64,000 nt of DNA from Streptomyces tuirus (GTDB lineage: Bacteria > Actinomycetota > Actinomycetes > Streptomycetales > Streptomycetaceae), in assembly GCF_014701095.1 (NCBI RefSeq), contig NZ_AP023439.1, forward strand, positions 2,964,001-3,028,000, read 5' to 3'. Each line of letters starts with the position of its first letter. Within the stretch, counting starts at the first letter, position 1. Positions 1-8,085 of the stretch are shown piece by piece. The notes under the pieces are model-generated. The model worked only from the letters and a program-made list of their open reading frames with translations, was not told the DNA's origin and searched no databases. A program made the position numbers and the translations under genes.

Positions 1-20
1 ACGTCCGCGGCATGAAGGAG

Positions 21-54
21 CGGGGCCCGCCGTCCGGGAGGACGGCGGGCCCCG
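21..54. terminator. Stem-loop terminator
   Basis: A perfect 15-bp stem (21-35 with 40-54) closes a 4-base loop and is followed on the plus strand by TTTC. It lies just beyond the stop of the minus-strand permease at 74, so it probably ends that exporter operon, and it could also serve a plus-strand gene left of the window. Confidence 0.8.
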
Positions 55-73
55 TTTCATCCGCGCGGGCGGG

Positions 74-1360
74 TCAGCGGCGCAGCGCTTCGGCCGGCTG
101 GATGCGGCTGGCGCGCCAGGCCGGGTAGAGACCGGCGAGCACACCGGTGGCCAGGCCGACCAGGGGGGCGGTCACCACCGTCGCCGGATGGATGACGGGC
201 GTCCACTCGCGGTGGACGGCCATGACGACCACGGTCACCGTGCCGAGACTCGTGCCGACCAGGCCGCCGAGCGCCCCGAGCGCGCCCGACTCGGCCAGGA
301 ACTGGACGGTGATGTGCCGGCCGCGGGCACCGAGCGCGCGGCGCAGGCCGATCTCCCCGGTGCGCTCCAGCACGGCGACGAGCGTGGTGTTGGCGATGCC
401 GACCGCCCCGATGACCAGGCAGATCCCGGCCAGCAGCATGAAGAGCTGGTCCAGGTCGGAGGTGACGCTGCCGCGCAGGGTCTTCGGGTCGGGCGGCGGT
501 ACGACCTTGAAGCGGTCGGGGTGGGCCGGGTCGAGCGCGAGGGCCGCCTCGGAGGCGATCTGCCGGGCGGCGCCGAGGTCGGTGGAGATGAGCATCTTGG
601 CCCGCTCGCCGCTCTGGGGTCCGCCCCAGATCTCCTCGGCGGTGGTGCGCGGCACGACGACCGACAGCAGCAGGTCGGCCTTGCGCCGCACGTCGTCGAC
701 GATGCCGATGACGGTGAAGGCCCGGTCCCCGACGAAGACGGCCGGGGCGGTCTCCAGGGTGGAGATGCCCAGCCGGGAGGCGAGTCCCGAGCCGATCACG
801 GCGACGTTCTCCCCGTGCCGGTCGTGGTAGGCGTCGAAGGTCCGGCCCTGCGCCAGGCTCGGCTCGGCCGCCGCGAGGACCCCGGGTGAGGCGGCGACGA
901 CCTGGGCCTCCTGCCCCGTCGCGCCGGAGGCCGGGGGCGCGGCGCCGACGGTGGTGCCGGGCGCCAGCCGTACGGGCCAGTACACCCCGGCCTCGCGAAC
1001 ACCGCCCAGCGCTCCGATGCGGCGGTCCGCGTCCGCGGGGAAGGCGTTGGCGAGGAACTCGGGCTGCTCGCCGCCGGTGTCCTCGACGGTCACCTCGGTG
1101 GCGGTCAGTTCGTTGAAGCGGGAGTCGATCTGCGAGGACGTGGTCGCGGTCAGTCCGAGGACCGCGACGAACGTGCCGACGCCGAGGACCGTGCCGAGCG
1201 CCGTCAGCGCCGAGCGGGCGGGCCGCTGGAGGATGCCGGCCACGGACTCCGCCAGCAGGTCCCGCGGGCTGAACCGGGAGCGCTCGCCCGGGGGCACACC
1301 CCGCGCGGCCTTCGCACGGCCCGGCCGGGTGAGGCTTCTGAACGTCTCGAGGGCCGGCAT
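74..1360 (-). CDS. MacB/FtsX-type ABC transporter permease
   Basis: Membrane subunit (428 aa) of a MacB-type ABC exporter. A first membrane segment at about residues 50-72 is followed by an extracellular MacB-PCD-like domain (about 75-290). Three further membrane segments lie in the C-terminal FtsX domain, which ends with the family-typical YPAWRASRIQPAEALR. I chose the ATG at 1360 because it overlaps the ATPase stop as ATGA, implying translational coupling. It forms an operon with the ATPase and the adaptor upstream. The family moves peptides, lipids or antibiotics, or transmits envelope signals, rather than importing nutrients. Nothing in the sequence reveals the substrate. Confidence 0.9.
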   Translation of the reverse strand: MPALETFRSLTRPGRAKAARGVPPGERSRFSPRDLLAESVAGILQRPARSALTALGTVLGVGTFVAVLGLTATTSSQIDSRFNELTATEVTVEDTGGEQPEFLANAFPADADRRIGALGGVREAGVYWPVRLAPGTTVGAAPPASGATGQEAQVVAASPGVLAAAEPSLAQGRTFDAYHDRHGENVAVIGSGLASRLGISTLETAPAVFVGDRAFTVIGIVDDVRRKADLLLSVVVPRTTAEEIWGGPQSGERAKMLISTDLGAARQIASEAALALDPAHPDRFKVVPPPDPKTLRGSVTSDLDQLFMLLAGICLVIGAVGIANTTLVAVLERTGEIGLRRALGARGRHITVQFLAESGALGALGGLVGTSLGTVTVVVMAVHREWTPVIHPATVVTAPLVGLATGVLAGLYPAWRASRIQPAEALRR

Positions 1361-2055
1361 CAGACTCCCACCTGCTCCGTCAGCACGCCGTCCCGGATGG
1401 CGACGGTGCGTCGGCCGCGGGCCGCGACGTCCGGGGCGTGTGTGATCACGACGAGGGTGATGCCGTCCGCGTGCAGTTCGTCGAGGAGGGCCAGGACCGA
1501 CTCGGCCGTCTGTGTGTCGAGGTTGCCGGTCGGTTCGTCGCACAGCAGCAGCGACGGCCGGGCGACCAGGGCCCGGGCGATAGCGACGCGCTGACGCTCA
1601 CCGCCGGACAGCCGGGTGGGCAGCGCGTCGGTGCGGTGGCCGAGGCCCACCCGGTGCAGGGCCTCGCGGGCGCGTTCCCTGCGGCCGCGGCGGGCGCCGC
1701 CGTTGTAGACCATGGCCAGTTCGACGTTCTCCAGCGCGGAGCGGTGCGGCAGCAGATGGAAGCTCTGGAACACGAACCCGATGCGCCGCCCGCGCAGTCC
1801 GGTGCGTTCGCCGTCGGCGAGGGGCCCGGTGTCGATGCCGTCGAGGAGGTACCGGCCCTCGGTGGGCGCGTCCAGCAGCCCCGCGATGTTGAGGAACGTC
1901 GACTTGCCGGAACCGGAGGGGCCCACGACCGTGACGTAGTCGCCCTGCCGCACCGTCAGGTCGCAGGGCTTCAGGGCCGGTACGGGCGGTGGCCCGGGGT
2001 AGGTCAGCCCCACTCCGCGGAACTCGATGACCGGCGGCGCGCCGGCCGTGCTCAC
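1360..2055 (-). CDS. ABC transporter ATP-binding protein (MacB/LolD type)
   Basis: ATPase subunit (231 aa) that powers the neighbouring permease from the cytoplasmic side. Visible motifs are Walker A GPSGSGKST (residues 45-53), the signature LSGGERQRV, Walker B followed by CDEPTGNLD, and a switch histidine in VITHAPD. Length and motif spacing fit the LolD/MacB group. The GTG start at 2055 overlaps the adaptor stop as GTGA, and its own stop overlaps the permease start, so all three genes are coupled. The start gives VSTAGAPPVIEFRGVGL, the normal beginning of this fold. Confidence 0.92.
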   Translation of the reverse strand: MSTAGAPPVIEFRGVGLTYPGPPPVPALKPCDLTVRQGDYVTVVGPSGSGKSTFLNIAGLLDAPTEGRYLLDGIDTGPLADGERTGLRGRRIGFVFQSFHLLPHRSALENVELAMVYNGGARRGRRERAREALHRVGLGHRTDALPTRLSGGERQRVAIARALVARPSLLLCDEPTGNLDTQTAESVLALLDELHADGITLVVITHAPDVAARGRRTVAIRDGVLTEQVGV

Positions 2056-3422
2056 TCGGCGGTCCCGTCGCCCGCCGCGGGCCGGACCCCCACGACGACC
2101 TTGTCGCCGGCCTCGAGCCGGGCGGCGCCCACCGGGGTGACCGCGGTGTAGCCGTCGCCGGAGGTGCCGGGCCGCACCTCCACGCGCCGCCGCTCGCCGG
2201 AGGCGTCCAGCACGGTGACGGTGGTGCGCGCGTCGGCGCCGGCGGACAGTGCGGAGACCGGGACGACGAGCACCTTGCCGTCGGAGGAGCCGGCCTCGAC
2301 GGTGAGCCGTACGTCCTGGCCCGCCAGGCGGGCCGGCAGGGCGGAGTCGGGCTTGACGGTGACCGCGTAGCCCTGTCCGGCGGGTGCCGCAGCGGCGGCG
2401 GTGCCGTCGCCGTCGGCCTCGGGGACGGTGGGGGTGTCGGCGACCGAACCGACGGTGCCGGTGAGCTCCTCGCCGTAGACCTCGGAGAGCACCTTGACCT
2501 TCTGGCCGGGGCGGACGAGGTCCTTCTCCTGGGCGCCGAGGAAGCCGGTGACGACGAGCCGGCCGGCGGAGACCGTGGCGAGCTTCTCGCCCGCGGCCGT
2601 GCCGACCTTGGCGGTCATGCTGTCGACACGGGCCGGGAAGCCGGAGAGGAAGACGACCTCGGAGGCGGGCACCATCGGGCCCGACACGGCCTCGGCCTCG
2701 GCCAGCGCGGTCTTGGCCTCGGCGAGGTCCTCGCGCGCGTAGCGGATCTCGTCGGCGTCGGCCTTGTCGCCGAGCAGTCCGTCGAGGGCGCGCTGGGCGC
2801 TCTTCACCTCGGCGCGGGCGCCCTTCAGCGGGTCGGCGCCGTCCTTGCCGCCGCCGGCGGTGACGGGTTCGTAGCCGATGGCGGCGTAGAGCGCGGCGAC
2901 GGCCTGCTTGGTGCCGGGGCCGTAGGTGCCGGCGGCGTCGGCGCCGGTGCCGTGGCCGAGCTCGCGCAGTGCCTTCTGGAGCTGGCGTACGTCGTCGCCG
3001 CGGGAGCCGGGCTTGAGGTCGCGGTAGACGGGCAGTGCCCCGCGCAGGGCGAAGACCGGGCGGCCGGAGACCTCGACGAGGACGCGGCCGCCGCGGAAGG
3101 TCTGGCCGGAGCGCACCATGATCTTGGTGACGACGGGCCGGGCGACGTCCTCGGCGGCGGTGCCGGCGGGGGCGATGTCCACCGTCTGGGAGGAGGAGAC
3201 CGTGCCCCGGGTGACGACCGTGTCGGCGAGGACGCGGCGCTCGACGGGCGCGGTGAGGACGTCGGGTGCGGGTGGCCGGGCCTCGGCGGCGGCCTGCGCC
3301 GGCGACTTCACGTACGCCGACGTCCACAGTGCGGCACCCACGAGCACGACCGATCCCGCGGCCAGCGCGGTCAGCGACCGCCTGCGCCGGGTCAGGCCGG
3401 AGCTCTCCCCCTGCTTCGACAA
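2052..3422 (-). CDS. Efflux adaptor protein with peptidoglycan-binding domain
   Basis: Membrane-anchored adaptor (456 aa) of the MacA/HlyD type, the first gene of the exporter operon. An Arg-rich start and one membrane anchor (about residues 18-38) are followed by a lipoyl-like strand region and a PG_binding_1 module (about 145-190, with PGSRGDDVRQLQKALRELG). An Ala/Glu-rich coiled-coil hairpin (about 205-250) and beta-barrel segments complete it. I chose the TTG at 3422 because GGGGGAG lies about 6 bases upstream; an earlier TTG at 3437 has no such site. The peptidoglycan-binding module suggests docking to the cell wall in place of an outer-membrane channel, as in other Gram-positive adaptors of this kind. 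Confidence 0.85.
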   Translation of the reverse strand: MSKQGESSGLTRRRRSLTALAAGSVVLVGAALWTSAYVKSPAQAAAEARPPAPDVLTAPVERRVLADTVVTRGTVSSSQTVDIAPAGTAAEDVARPVVTKIMVRSGQTFRGGRVLVEVSGRPVFALRGALPVYRDLKPGSRGDDVRQLQKALRELGHGTGADAAGTYGPGTKQAVAALYAAIGYEPVTAGGGKDGADPLKGARAEVKSAQRALDGLLGDKADADEIRYAREDLAEAKTALAEAEAVSGPMVPASEVVFLSGFPARVDSMTAKVGTAAGEKLATVSAGRLVVTGFLGAQEKDLVRPGQKVKVLSEVYGEELTGTVGSVADTPTVPEADGDGTAAAAAPAGQGYAVTVKPDSALPARLAGQDVRLTVEAGSSDGKVLVVPVSALSAGADARTTVTVLDASGERRRVEVRPGTSGDGYTAVTPVGAARLEAGDKVVVGVRPAAGDGTAE

Positions 3423-3699
3423 CTGACACTCCCCCAACAGCGGACGACATGGGGCGGGTCGGCGCCTTCACCCCGTCCGGCCAGCACCTTCACATCGTCA
3501 TGGTCGCGCCGATATGACGATTTTCGTTCGATCAAAGTCAAGTTACCGGCACCCAAAGTTACTTGACGACCAATTATTTACGGCCACGGTGATCGTTTTT
3601 GAGTCACAACCATCACCCCTCTTGCACTTCGGTGCACAACTCATGCAAAGATCCTGCGCCGTTGGCCACAACACCCTCACAGGAAACGGGGAGACACTG
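3423..3699. promoter_or_regulatory. Divergent, locally AT-rich promoter region with inverted repeat
   Basis: This gap separates the exporter operon from the I36-like gene. It is clearly more AT-rich than its surroundings between about 3515 and 3650. An imperfect inverted repeat, TCAAGTTAC (3538-3546) and GTTACTTGA (3558-3566), has 8 of 9 complementary positions. GGAAACGGGGAG just before 3700 is the ribosome-binding region of the plus-strand gene. The repeat is a candidate operator for either side; no regulator is encoded next to it. Confidence 0.5.
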
Positions 3700-4101
3700 A
3701 TGAGAGGTCGTTCCTTCTTCGCCGCGGCTGCGCTCGCACTCGGCACGCTCGCCCTGAGCTCGGCACCGGCCCAGGCCGGCTACAACGACGGCCGCTGCGA
3801 CAGCGGTGAGCTGTGCATGTACTACCACTCGACCCAGTACGGCGCGTCGTCCTACGTCGACTACTACGACGAGGAGCCGAGCCACCACGACGACGTGTTC
3901 CGCTCCAGCGGCGCCGGCAAGGGCCAGGTCGTGGGCAACAACGCGTCGTCCGCGAAGTGCGAGGGCACCCGCTACAACTACGCGATCTTCTTCAACTCCA
4001 ACTTCAACGGGCAGCGGCACAACCACACCTGCGACGGTGTGCGCCGCAACACGCCGGGCTGGCTGCAGAACAACAACGCCTCCAGCTACGAGCCCTTCTA
4101 G
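3700..4101 (+). CDS. Secreted peptidase inhibitor I36 / beta-gamma-crystallin-like protein
   Basis: Small exported protein (133 aa). Residues 1-26 form a signal peptide ending AQA. The mature part has four cysteines, enough for two disulfides, and many Tyr, Asn and Ser residues. The pattern CDSGELCMYY, then FFNSNFNG, resembles the Streptomyces peptidase inhibitor I36 family, which has a crystallin-like fold, as in the metalloproteinase inhibitor SMPI. I used the ATG at 3700 because it begins the signal peptide and follows a purine-rich site; an in-frame ATG at 3514 would add an unlikely leader. Inhibition of a protease is inferred from family resemblance only. The lipoprotein gene begins 15 bases downstream. 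Confidence 0.75.
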   Translation: MRGRSFFAAAALALGTLALSSAPAQAGYNDGRCDSGELCMYYHSTQYGASSYVDYYDEEPSHHDDVFRSSGAGKGQVVGNNASSAKCEGTRYNYAIFFNSNFNGQRHNHTCDGVRRNTPGWLQNNNASSYEPF

Positions 4102-4116
4102 GACGCGGACGATCCC

Positions 4117-5070
4117 ATGCCGCGCAGTACCACCGCACGACGGCTCGGGGCGGCGCTGGTGTGCGCCGCCCTCGGGCTGACCGCCTGCTCCTCGGGCTCC
4201 GGGGACGACGGCACGCCGGGCTCCCGCTCCAGCGCGGCCCCGCCGGTCGACTTCAAGAACCCTCCGAAGGTCAGCGCCACGCCCAGCATGGCCGCCTCGG
4301 TCAATCTCGAACTGCCGCTGGAGGCGTACGCCTGGACCGACGACGAGCTGCGCACCCGCCGGCAGGGCGAGGACCTGCTCGCCGCCGCGTGCATGGGCGA
4401 CTACGGGTTCGACCTGGAGCCCCGGCCGTCGTACCGGGGCGACAAGGCCCTGCGTGACGCCAACCGGTACGGGGTGTCCGACCCCGACAAGGCCTCCCGC
4501 TTCGGCTACCACCCGGACCCCACCGCGCGCGGGCCCAAGCCGCCGAAGGAGAACTACTCCAGCGCCGAGTCGCTCGTGCTGTTCGGCCCGCGCGAAGGTC
4601 AGTCCGCCAAGGCCGAGCAGAACGGCAAGGCCATCCCCAAGGGAGGTTGCTGGGGCAAATCCCTGCGCGACCTCGCGTCCAAGGGGCCCAAGGTCCACCC
4701 GGACCAGGAGGAGTTCGCCGACCAGCTCGCCGGCTTCACCTACCAGGAGTCCCAGAAGGACTCCCGGGTGAAGAAGGCGTTCAGCGCCTGGTCCGCCTGT
4801 ATGAAGAAGCAGGGCTACAGCTACTCCTCCCCCATGGCGGCCGTCGAGGACAAGCGGTTCACCAAGGCCGCCACCGCCTCGGCCGAGGAGATCCGCGTCG
4901 CCACCGCCGATGTCACCTGCAAACGCGAGCACAATGTGATCGGCGTCTGGTACGCCGTCGAGGTCGCGTACCAGGAACGGGCCGTCGAGAAGAACGAGCA
5001 GCTGCTGAACACGCTCAAGGAGCGCAAGAGCTCCATCCTCAAGGCCGCGGCGGCGGTCGGGGCCCGCTGA
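4117..5070 (+). CDS. Lipoprotein of unknown function
   Basis: Predicted lipoprotein (317 aa). The lipobox L-T-A-C places the lipidated cysteine at residue 24 after a short hydrophobic segment. A Ser/Gly/Pro linker follows, then a mainly helical, Lys/Glu-rich domain. Cysteines recur in short motifs (ACMGDYGF, GGCWGKS, ACMKKQGYSYS, VTCKRE), a pattern I associate with actinobacterial lipoproteins of unknown role. The start lies 15 bases after the I36-like gene, so the two are probably co-transcribed. I do not recognise a function; a surface-attached partner of the secreted protein upstream is possible but unproven. Confidence 0.75.
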   Translation: MPRSTTARRLGAALVCAALGLTACSSGSGDDGTPGSRSSAAPPVDFKNPPKVSATPSMAASVNLELPLEAYAWTDDELRTRRQGEDLLAAACMGDYGFDLEPRPSYRGDKALRDANRYGVSDPDKASRFGYHPDPTARGPKPPKENYSSAESLVLFGPREGQSAKAEQNGKAIPKGGCWGKSLRDLASKGPKVHPDQEEFADQLAGFTYQESQKDSRVKKAFSAWSACMKKQGYSYSSPMAAVEDKRFTKAATASAEEIRVATADVTCKREHNVIGVWYAVEVAYQERAVEKNEQLLNTLKERKSSILKAAAAVGAR

Positions 5071-5194
5071 CGGGCGCGGCGGCGAGCGGGGACGCCATCG
5101 CCGGCCCGCCCCGGATCACCCTTCCGCTCGACCCCTGCTCCGGCGGTGATCAGCGGCCCCGGCCGCGATCACCGCGGGGCCGCGGCCCCGCACG

Positions 5195-5232
5195 CAGTGG
5201 GCCCCCTTCCCAGGTGGGAAGGGGGCCCACTG
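5195..5232. terminator. Bidirectional terminator
   Basis: A perfect 17-bp stem (5195-5211 with 5216-5232) with a 4-base loop lies between the converging lipoprotein and glycosyltransferase genes and can end transcription from both. Confidence 0.85.
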
Positions 5233-5252
5233 CCACGTCACATCGGGTCAGG

Positions 5253-6290
5253 TCAGCTCGCGGCGGCGTCCGCCCGCACCGCGGGGCGCCTGGAGGCGAT
5301 GACCTTCCTCGCCAGCGCCCGCGGGCTGGTCAGGAAACCCCAGCCCCACGACATGTGCATCGTGGCCAGCGCCACGGGGATCTGCAGCCGCGCCTTCAGC
5401 GGCAGGCCCTTGCCCGCCGGAAGCGAGCCGAACAGGATCGCCGCGAGATAGCCGCCGGGCACGACGAAGCCCCACGGCGTCAGCAGGGCGCCCACCAGGA
5501 TCCCGGCCGCGATCGCGCACACGGCGGTCGGCGGAGCGAGGTAGCGAAGGTTGATCGAGCCCTCGTGGAAGCGGGCGACCACGTGCCGCCAGCGGCCGTA
5601 GTCCTTGTACTGCTTGGCCAGGGCCTTGACGCTCGGCCGCGGCCGGTACGACACCTTCAGCTCGGGCGAGAACCAGATCAGGCCGCCGGCCTCACGGATG
5701 CGGAAGTTCAGCTCCCAGTCCTGGGCGCGGATGAACTCCACGTTGTAACCGCCCTGCTGCTCCAGCGCCTCGCGCCGGAACACCCCGAGGTAGACGGTCT
5801 CGGCCTGACCGGCCTGCCCGCCGGTGTGGAAGGCGGCGTTGCCGACCCCGATCTTCGAGGTCATCGCGGCGGCGACCGCGTGCTCCCAGTCGTTCTCGCC
5901 CTCGGCGTGCATGATGCCGCCGACGTTCTGCGCGCCGGTCTCCTCCAGGAGCCGTACGGCGGTCGCGATGTAGTTCGGCGAGAGCATGCCGTGCCCGTCG
6001 ACGCGGACGACGATCGGATGCCGGGAGGCGTTGATCGCCGCGTTCAGCGCCGCGGGCGTACGGCCGGTGGGGTTGGGGACGGTGTGGATACGCGCGTCTT
6101 CTGCCACGAGTTCGGCGGCGATCTCGTCCGTGCGGTCCGTGGACGGACCGAGGGCGATCACGACCTCCATCTCGCCGGCGTACTCCTGCGCGAGGATCGC
6201 TTGGACTGCTCCCCGCAGATGCCGCTCCTCGTTGAGGACGGGCATGATCACGGAAACGGCGGGGTGCCGCACGTCGGGATTGGCGTTCAT
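5253..6290 (-). CDS. Family 2 glycosyltransferase
   Basis: Membrane-associated GT-A glycosyltransferase (345 aa) that would transfer a sugar from a nucleotide donor. The N-terminus AVSVIMPVLNEERHL is the usual GT2 opening. VRVDGHG near residue 98 supplies the metal-binding acidic motif, and RAQDWELNFRIREAGG near 190 the acceptor and catalytic region. Two hydrophobic segments close to residues 255-300 anchor it. Known relatives act in exopolysaccharide or cell-wall glycan synthesis; the donor and acceptor here cannot be read. It is divergent from an LCP gene, which fits a wall-glycan role. The ATG at 6290 starts directly before the conserved fold. Confidence 0.85.
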   Translation of the reverse strand: MNANPDVRHPAVSVIMPVLNEERHLRGAVQAILAQEYAGEMEVVIALGPSTDRTDEIAAELVAEDARIHTVPNPTGRTPAALNAAINASRHPIVVRVDGHGMLSPNYIATAVRLLEETGAQNVGGIMHAEGENDWEHAVAAAMTSKIGVGNAAFHTGGQAGQAETVYLGVFRREALEQQGGYNVEFIRAQDWELNFRIREAGGLIWFSPELKVSYRPRPSVKALAKQYKDYGRWRHVVARFHEGSINLRYLAPPTAVCAIAAGILVGALLTPWGFVVPGGYLAAILFGSLPAGKGLPLKARLQIPVALATMHMSWGWGFLTSPRALARKVIASRRPAVRADAAAS

Positions 6291-6416
6291 AGGGGCCTCA
6301 CGTTACCGCGAACGGGGGACAGCCTTGCGCGCCGCCGGGGCGGTGGCGCGGGCCGCAGATCGTATCGGCCTACGGTTTCACGGATCCCACGTACGGCCGT
6401 CGTCCGGAGGTGCCCC

Positions 6417-7895
6417 ATGCCCACGCCGCCGCGGTCCCCTCGGTCCACCGCCGCTCCCCGCCGCCCTCAGCCCCCCACCCCCCGCCGTGCTCCGCGCCGG
6501 CCCGCACCGCCCGCGCGCCGGCCGCGCTGGGCCATGCGGGCGGTCACCACGCTGTCCGTGGTGGTCCTCGCCTCCGCCGGCATCGGGCACGCGGTCATGA
6601 CCAGCCTGGACGCGGACATCACCCGGGTCGACCCCTTCAAGGACATGAAGAACCGCCCGCAGGCGGGCCACGGCATGAACGTCCTGCTGGTCGGCACCGA
6701 CGGCCGCGAGAAGATCAGCAAGGAGGAGCGCCGCAAGTACCGGCTGGGCGGCGCGCCCTGCCACTGCACCGACACGATCATGATCGTGCACATCTCCGAG
6801 GACCGGGAACGGGCCAGCGTGGTGAGCCTGCCGCGCGACTCGTACGCGGTGATGCCGGCGCATGTCGACCGGGTGTCGGGCAAGCGGCACCACGGGCACC
6901 CCGTCAAGCTGAACGCCGCGTACGCCGAGGGCGGGCCGCAGCTGACCGTGCGCACCGTCGAGAGCATGACGAAGGTCAAGATCGACCACTATCTGGAGGT
7001 CGACTTCACCAGCTTCATGAAGACGGTGGACGTGGTCGGGGGCGTGCAGATCTGCACCGCCGACCCCCTCAAGGACAGCTACACCGGCCTGAACCTGCCG
7101 GCCGGGCGGCACACGCTCGCCGGCGGGCAGGCGCTCCAGTTCGTCCGGGCCCGCCATGTCGACGGGGCGTCCGACCTCGGCCGGATGAAGCGGCAGCAGC
7201 GTTTCATGGCGGCCCTCGTGGAACGGCTCACGTCGTCCGGGATCCTCCTCAACCCGATGAAGTTCCGGGACGTGACGCGGGCGGTGCTCGGCTCGGTGCG
7301 GGCCGACAAGGGCTTCGGCACGGACGAGATGCTGGACCTGGGCCGCGCCATGCGGAACTTCTCCCCCTCCTCCTCCGAGTTCACGACCGTCCCGATCGGG
7401 CGGATGGGGTTCGCCGTGAAGGGCGTCGGCTCGACGCTGAAGTGGGACCCGGTGAAGTCGGAGCGGCTCTTCCAGGCCCTTCGCACGGACCAGCCGCTGT
7501 CCGTGCACCGGTCGCGCGGCGCGGCCCGGGTCGTCCCCGTCGCCCCGCAGCAGATCCGCGTCCAGGTGGAGAACGGCACCCGCACGCCCGGCCTCGGCCG
7601 CCGCGTGGACGCGGCGCTGGCCTCGACGGGCTTCCGCACCACCCGCGCCCCCGTGAACTCCGCCACCCGTGACGTGAAGCGCACGGTCGTCGCCTACGAC
7701 CCCCGCTGGGACCGCTCGGCCAGATCCCTGGCGACGGCCCTGCCGGGCAGCGAACTGCGCGTGGTCAAGGGCCTGGGCGCGACCCTGAAGGTCATCGCGG
7801 GCCCGGACTTCGAACGCGTCCGCAAGGTACGCGCCGAGGACCCGGGCCAGGGCGAGTTCGGAGTGGTACGGGGCGACGAGGTGGCGTGCAGCTAG
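6417..7895 (+). CDS. LCP (LytR-CpsA-Psr) family protein with LytR_C domain
   Basis: Membrane-anchored wall-polymer ligase-like protein (492 aa). A Pro/Arg-rich cytoplasmic tail (1-38) precedes one membrane helix (about 40-60). The LCP domain (about 80-250) shows LLVGTDGRE, SLPRDSY, KLNAAYAEGG and VRARHVDGASDLGR. A LytR_C domain (about 380-475) begins IRVQVENGTRTPGLG. LCP enzymes move undecaprenyl-phosphate-linked glycopolymers onto peptidoglycan. The usual Arg before the Asp of the RSDT motif is replaced, giving CHCTDT. The ATG at 6417 has CGGAGG six bases upstream. A second LCP gene lies 0.9 kb away. Confidence 0.9.
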   Translation: MPTPPRSPRSTAAPRRPQPPTPRRAPRRPAPPARRPRWAMRAVTTLSVVVLASAGIGHAVMTSLDADITRVDPFKDMKNRPQAGHGMNVLLVGTDGREKISKEERRKYRLGGAPCHCTDTIMIVHISEDRERASVVSLPRDSYAVMPAHVDRVSGKRHHGHPVKLNAAYAEGGPQLTVRTVESMTKVKIDHYLEVDFTSFMKTVDVVGGVQICTADPLKDSYTGLNLPAGRHTLAGGQALQFVRARHVDGASDLGRMKRQQRFMAALVERLTSSGILLNPMKFRDVTRAVLGSVRADKGFGTDEMLDLGRAMRNFSPSSSEFTTVPIGRMGFAVKGVGSTLKWDPVKSERLFQALRTDQPLSVHRSRGAARVVPVAPQQIRVQVENGTRTPGLGRRVDAALASTGFRTTRAPVNSATRDVKRTVVAYDPRWDRSARSLATALPGSELRVVKGLGATLKVIAGPDFERVRKVRAEDPGQGEFGVVRGDEVACS

Positions 7896-7902
7896 GGGGG
7901 CA

Positions 7903-8060
7903 GCGGCGCATGCCCCAGGGGCGCGGCGAACTGCGCGACGAACCCCCACGCACCGAGGCCACAGTCCAGCGCGCCCTCCCGCGGTGTCCGCACAATCCGA
8001 CGGCAGCGCACGCCCCCAGGGGCGCGGGGAACTGCGCGACAAGCCCCCACGCACCCGAGG
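7903..8060. repeat. Two copies of a dispersed intergenic repeat
   Basis: Two direct copies (about 7903-7958 and 7996-8060) share the core GGGGCGCGG, then ACTGCGCGAC and CCCCCACGCACC. The same core occurs in inverted orientation at 39498-39632. I know similar sequences from intergenic regions of many Streptomyces genomes. They fill the gap between the converging LCP and thioesterase genes. Confidence 0.75.
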
Positions 8061-8085
8061 CCGGAGTCCGGAATCCGGCGGCCGG

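Noticed and set aside
1360..3471. A 703-codon minus-strand frame joining the ATPase to upstream sequence
   Set aside because: The upstream part is Arg/Gly/Pro-rich shadow of the adaptor gene; the ATPase begins at GTG 2055.
4647..7895. A 1082-codon open frame on the plus strand
   Set aside because: Only its last 492 codons (from 6417) show family motifs; the rest overlaps the lipoprotein and glycosyltransferase genes in other frames and arises from high GC.
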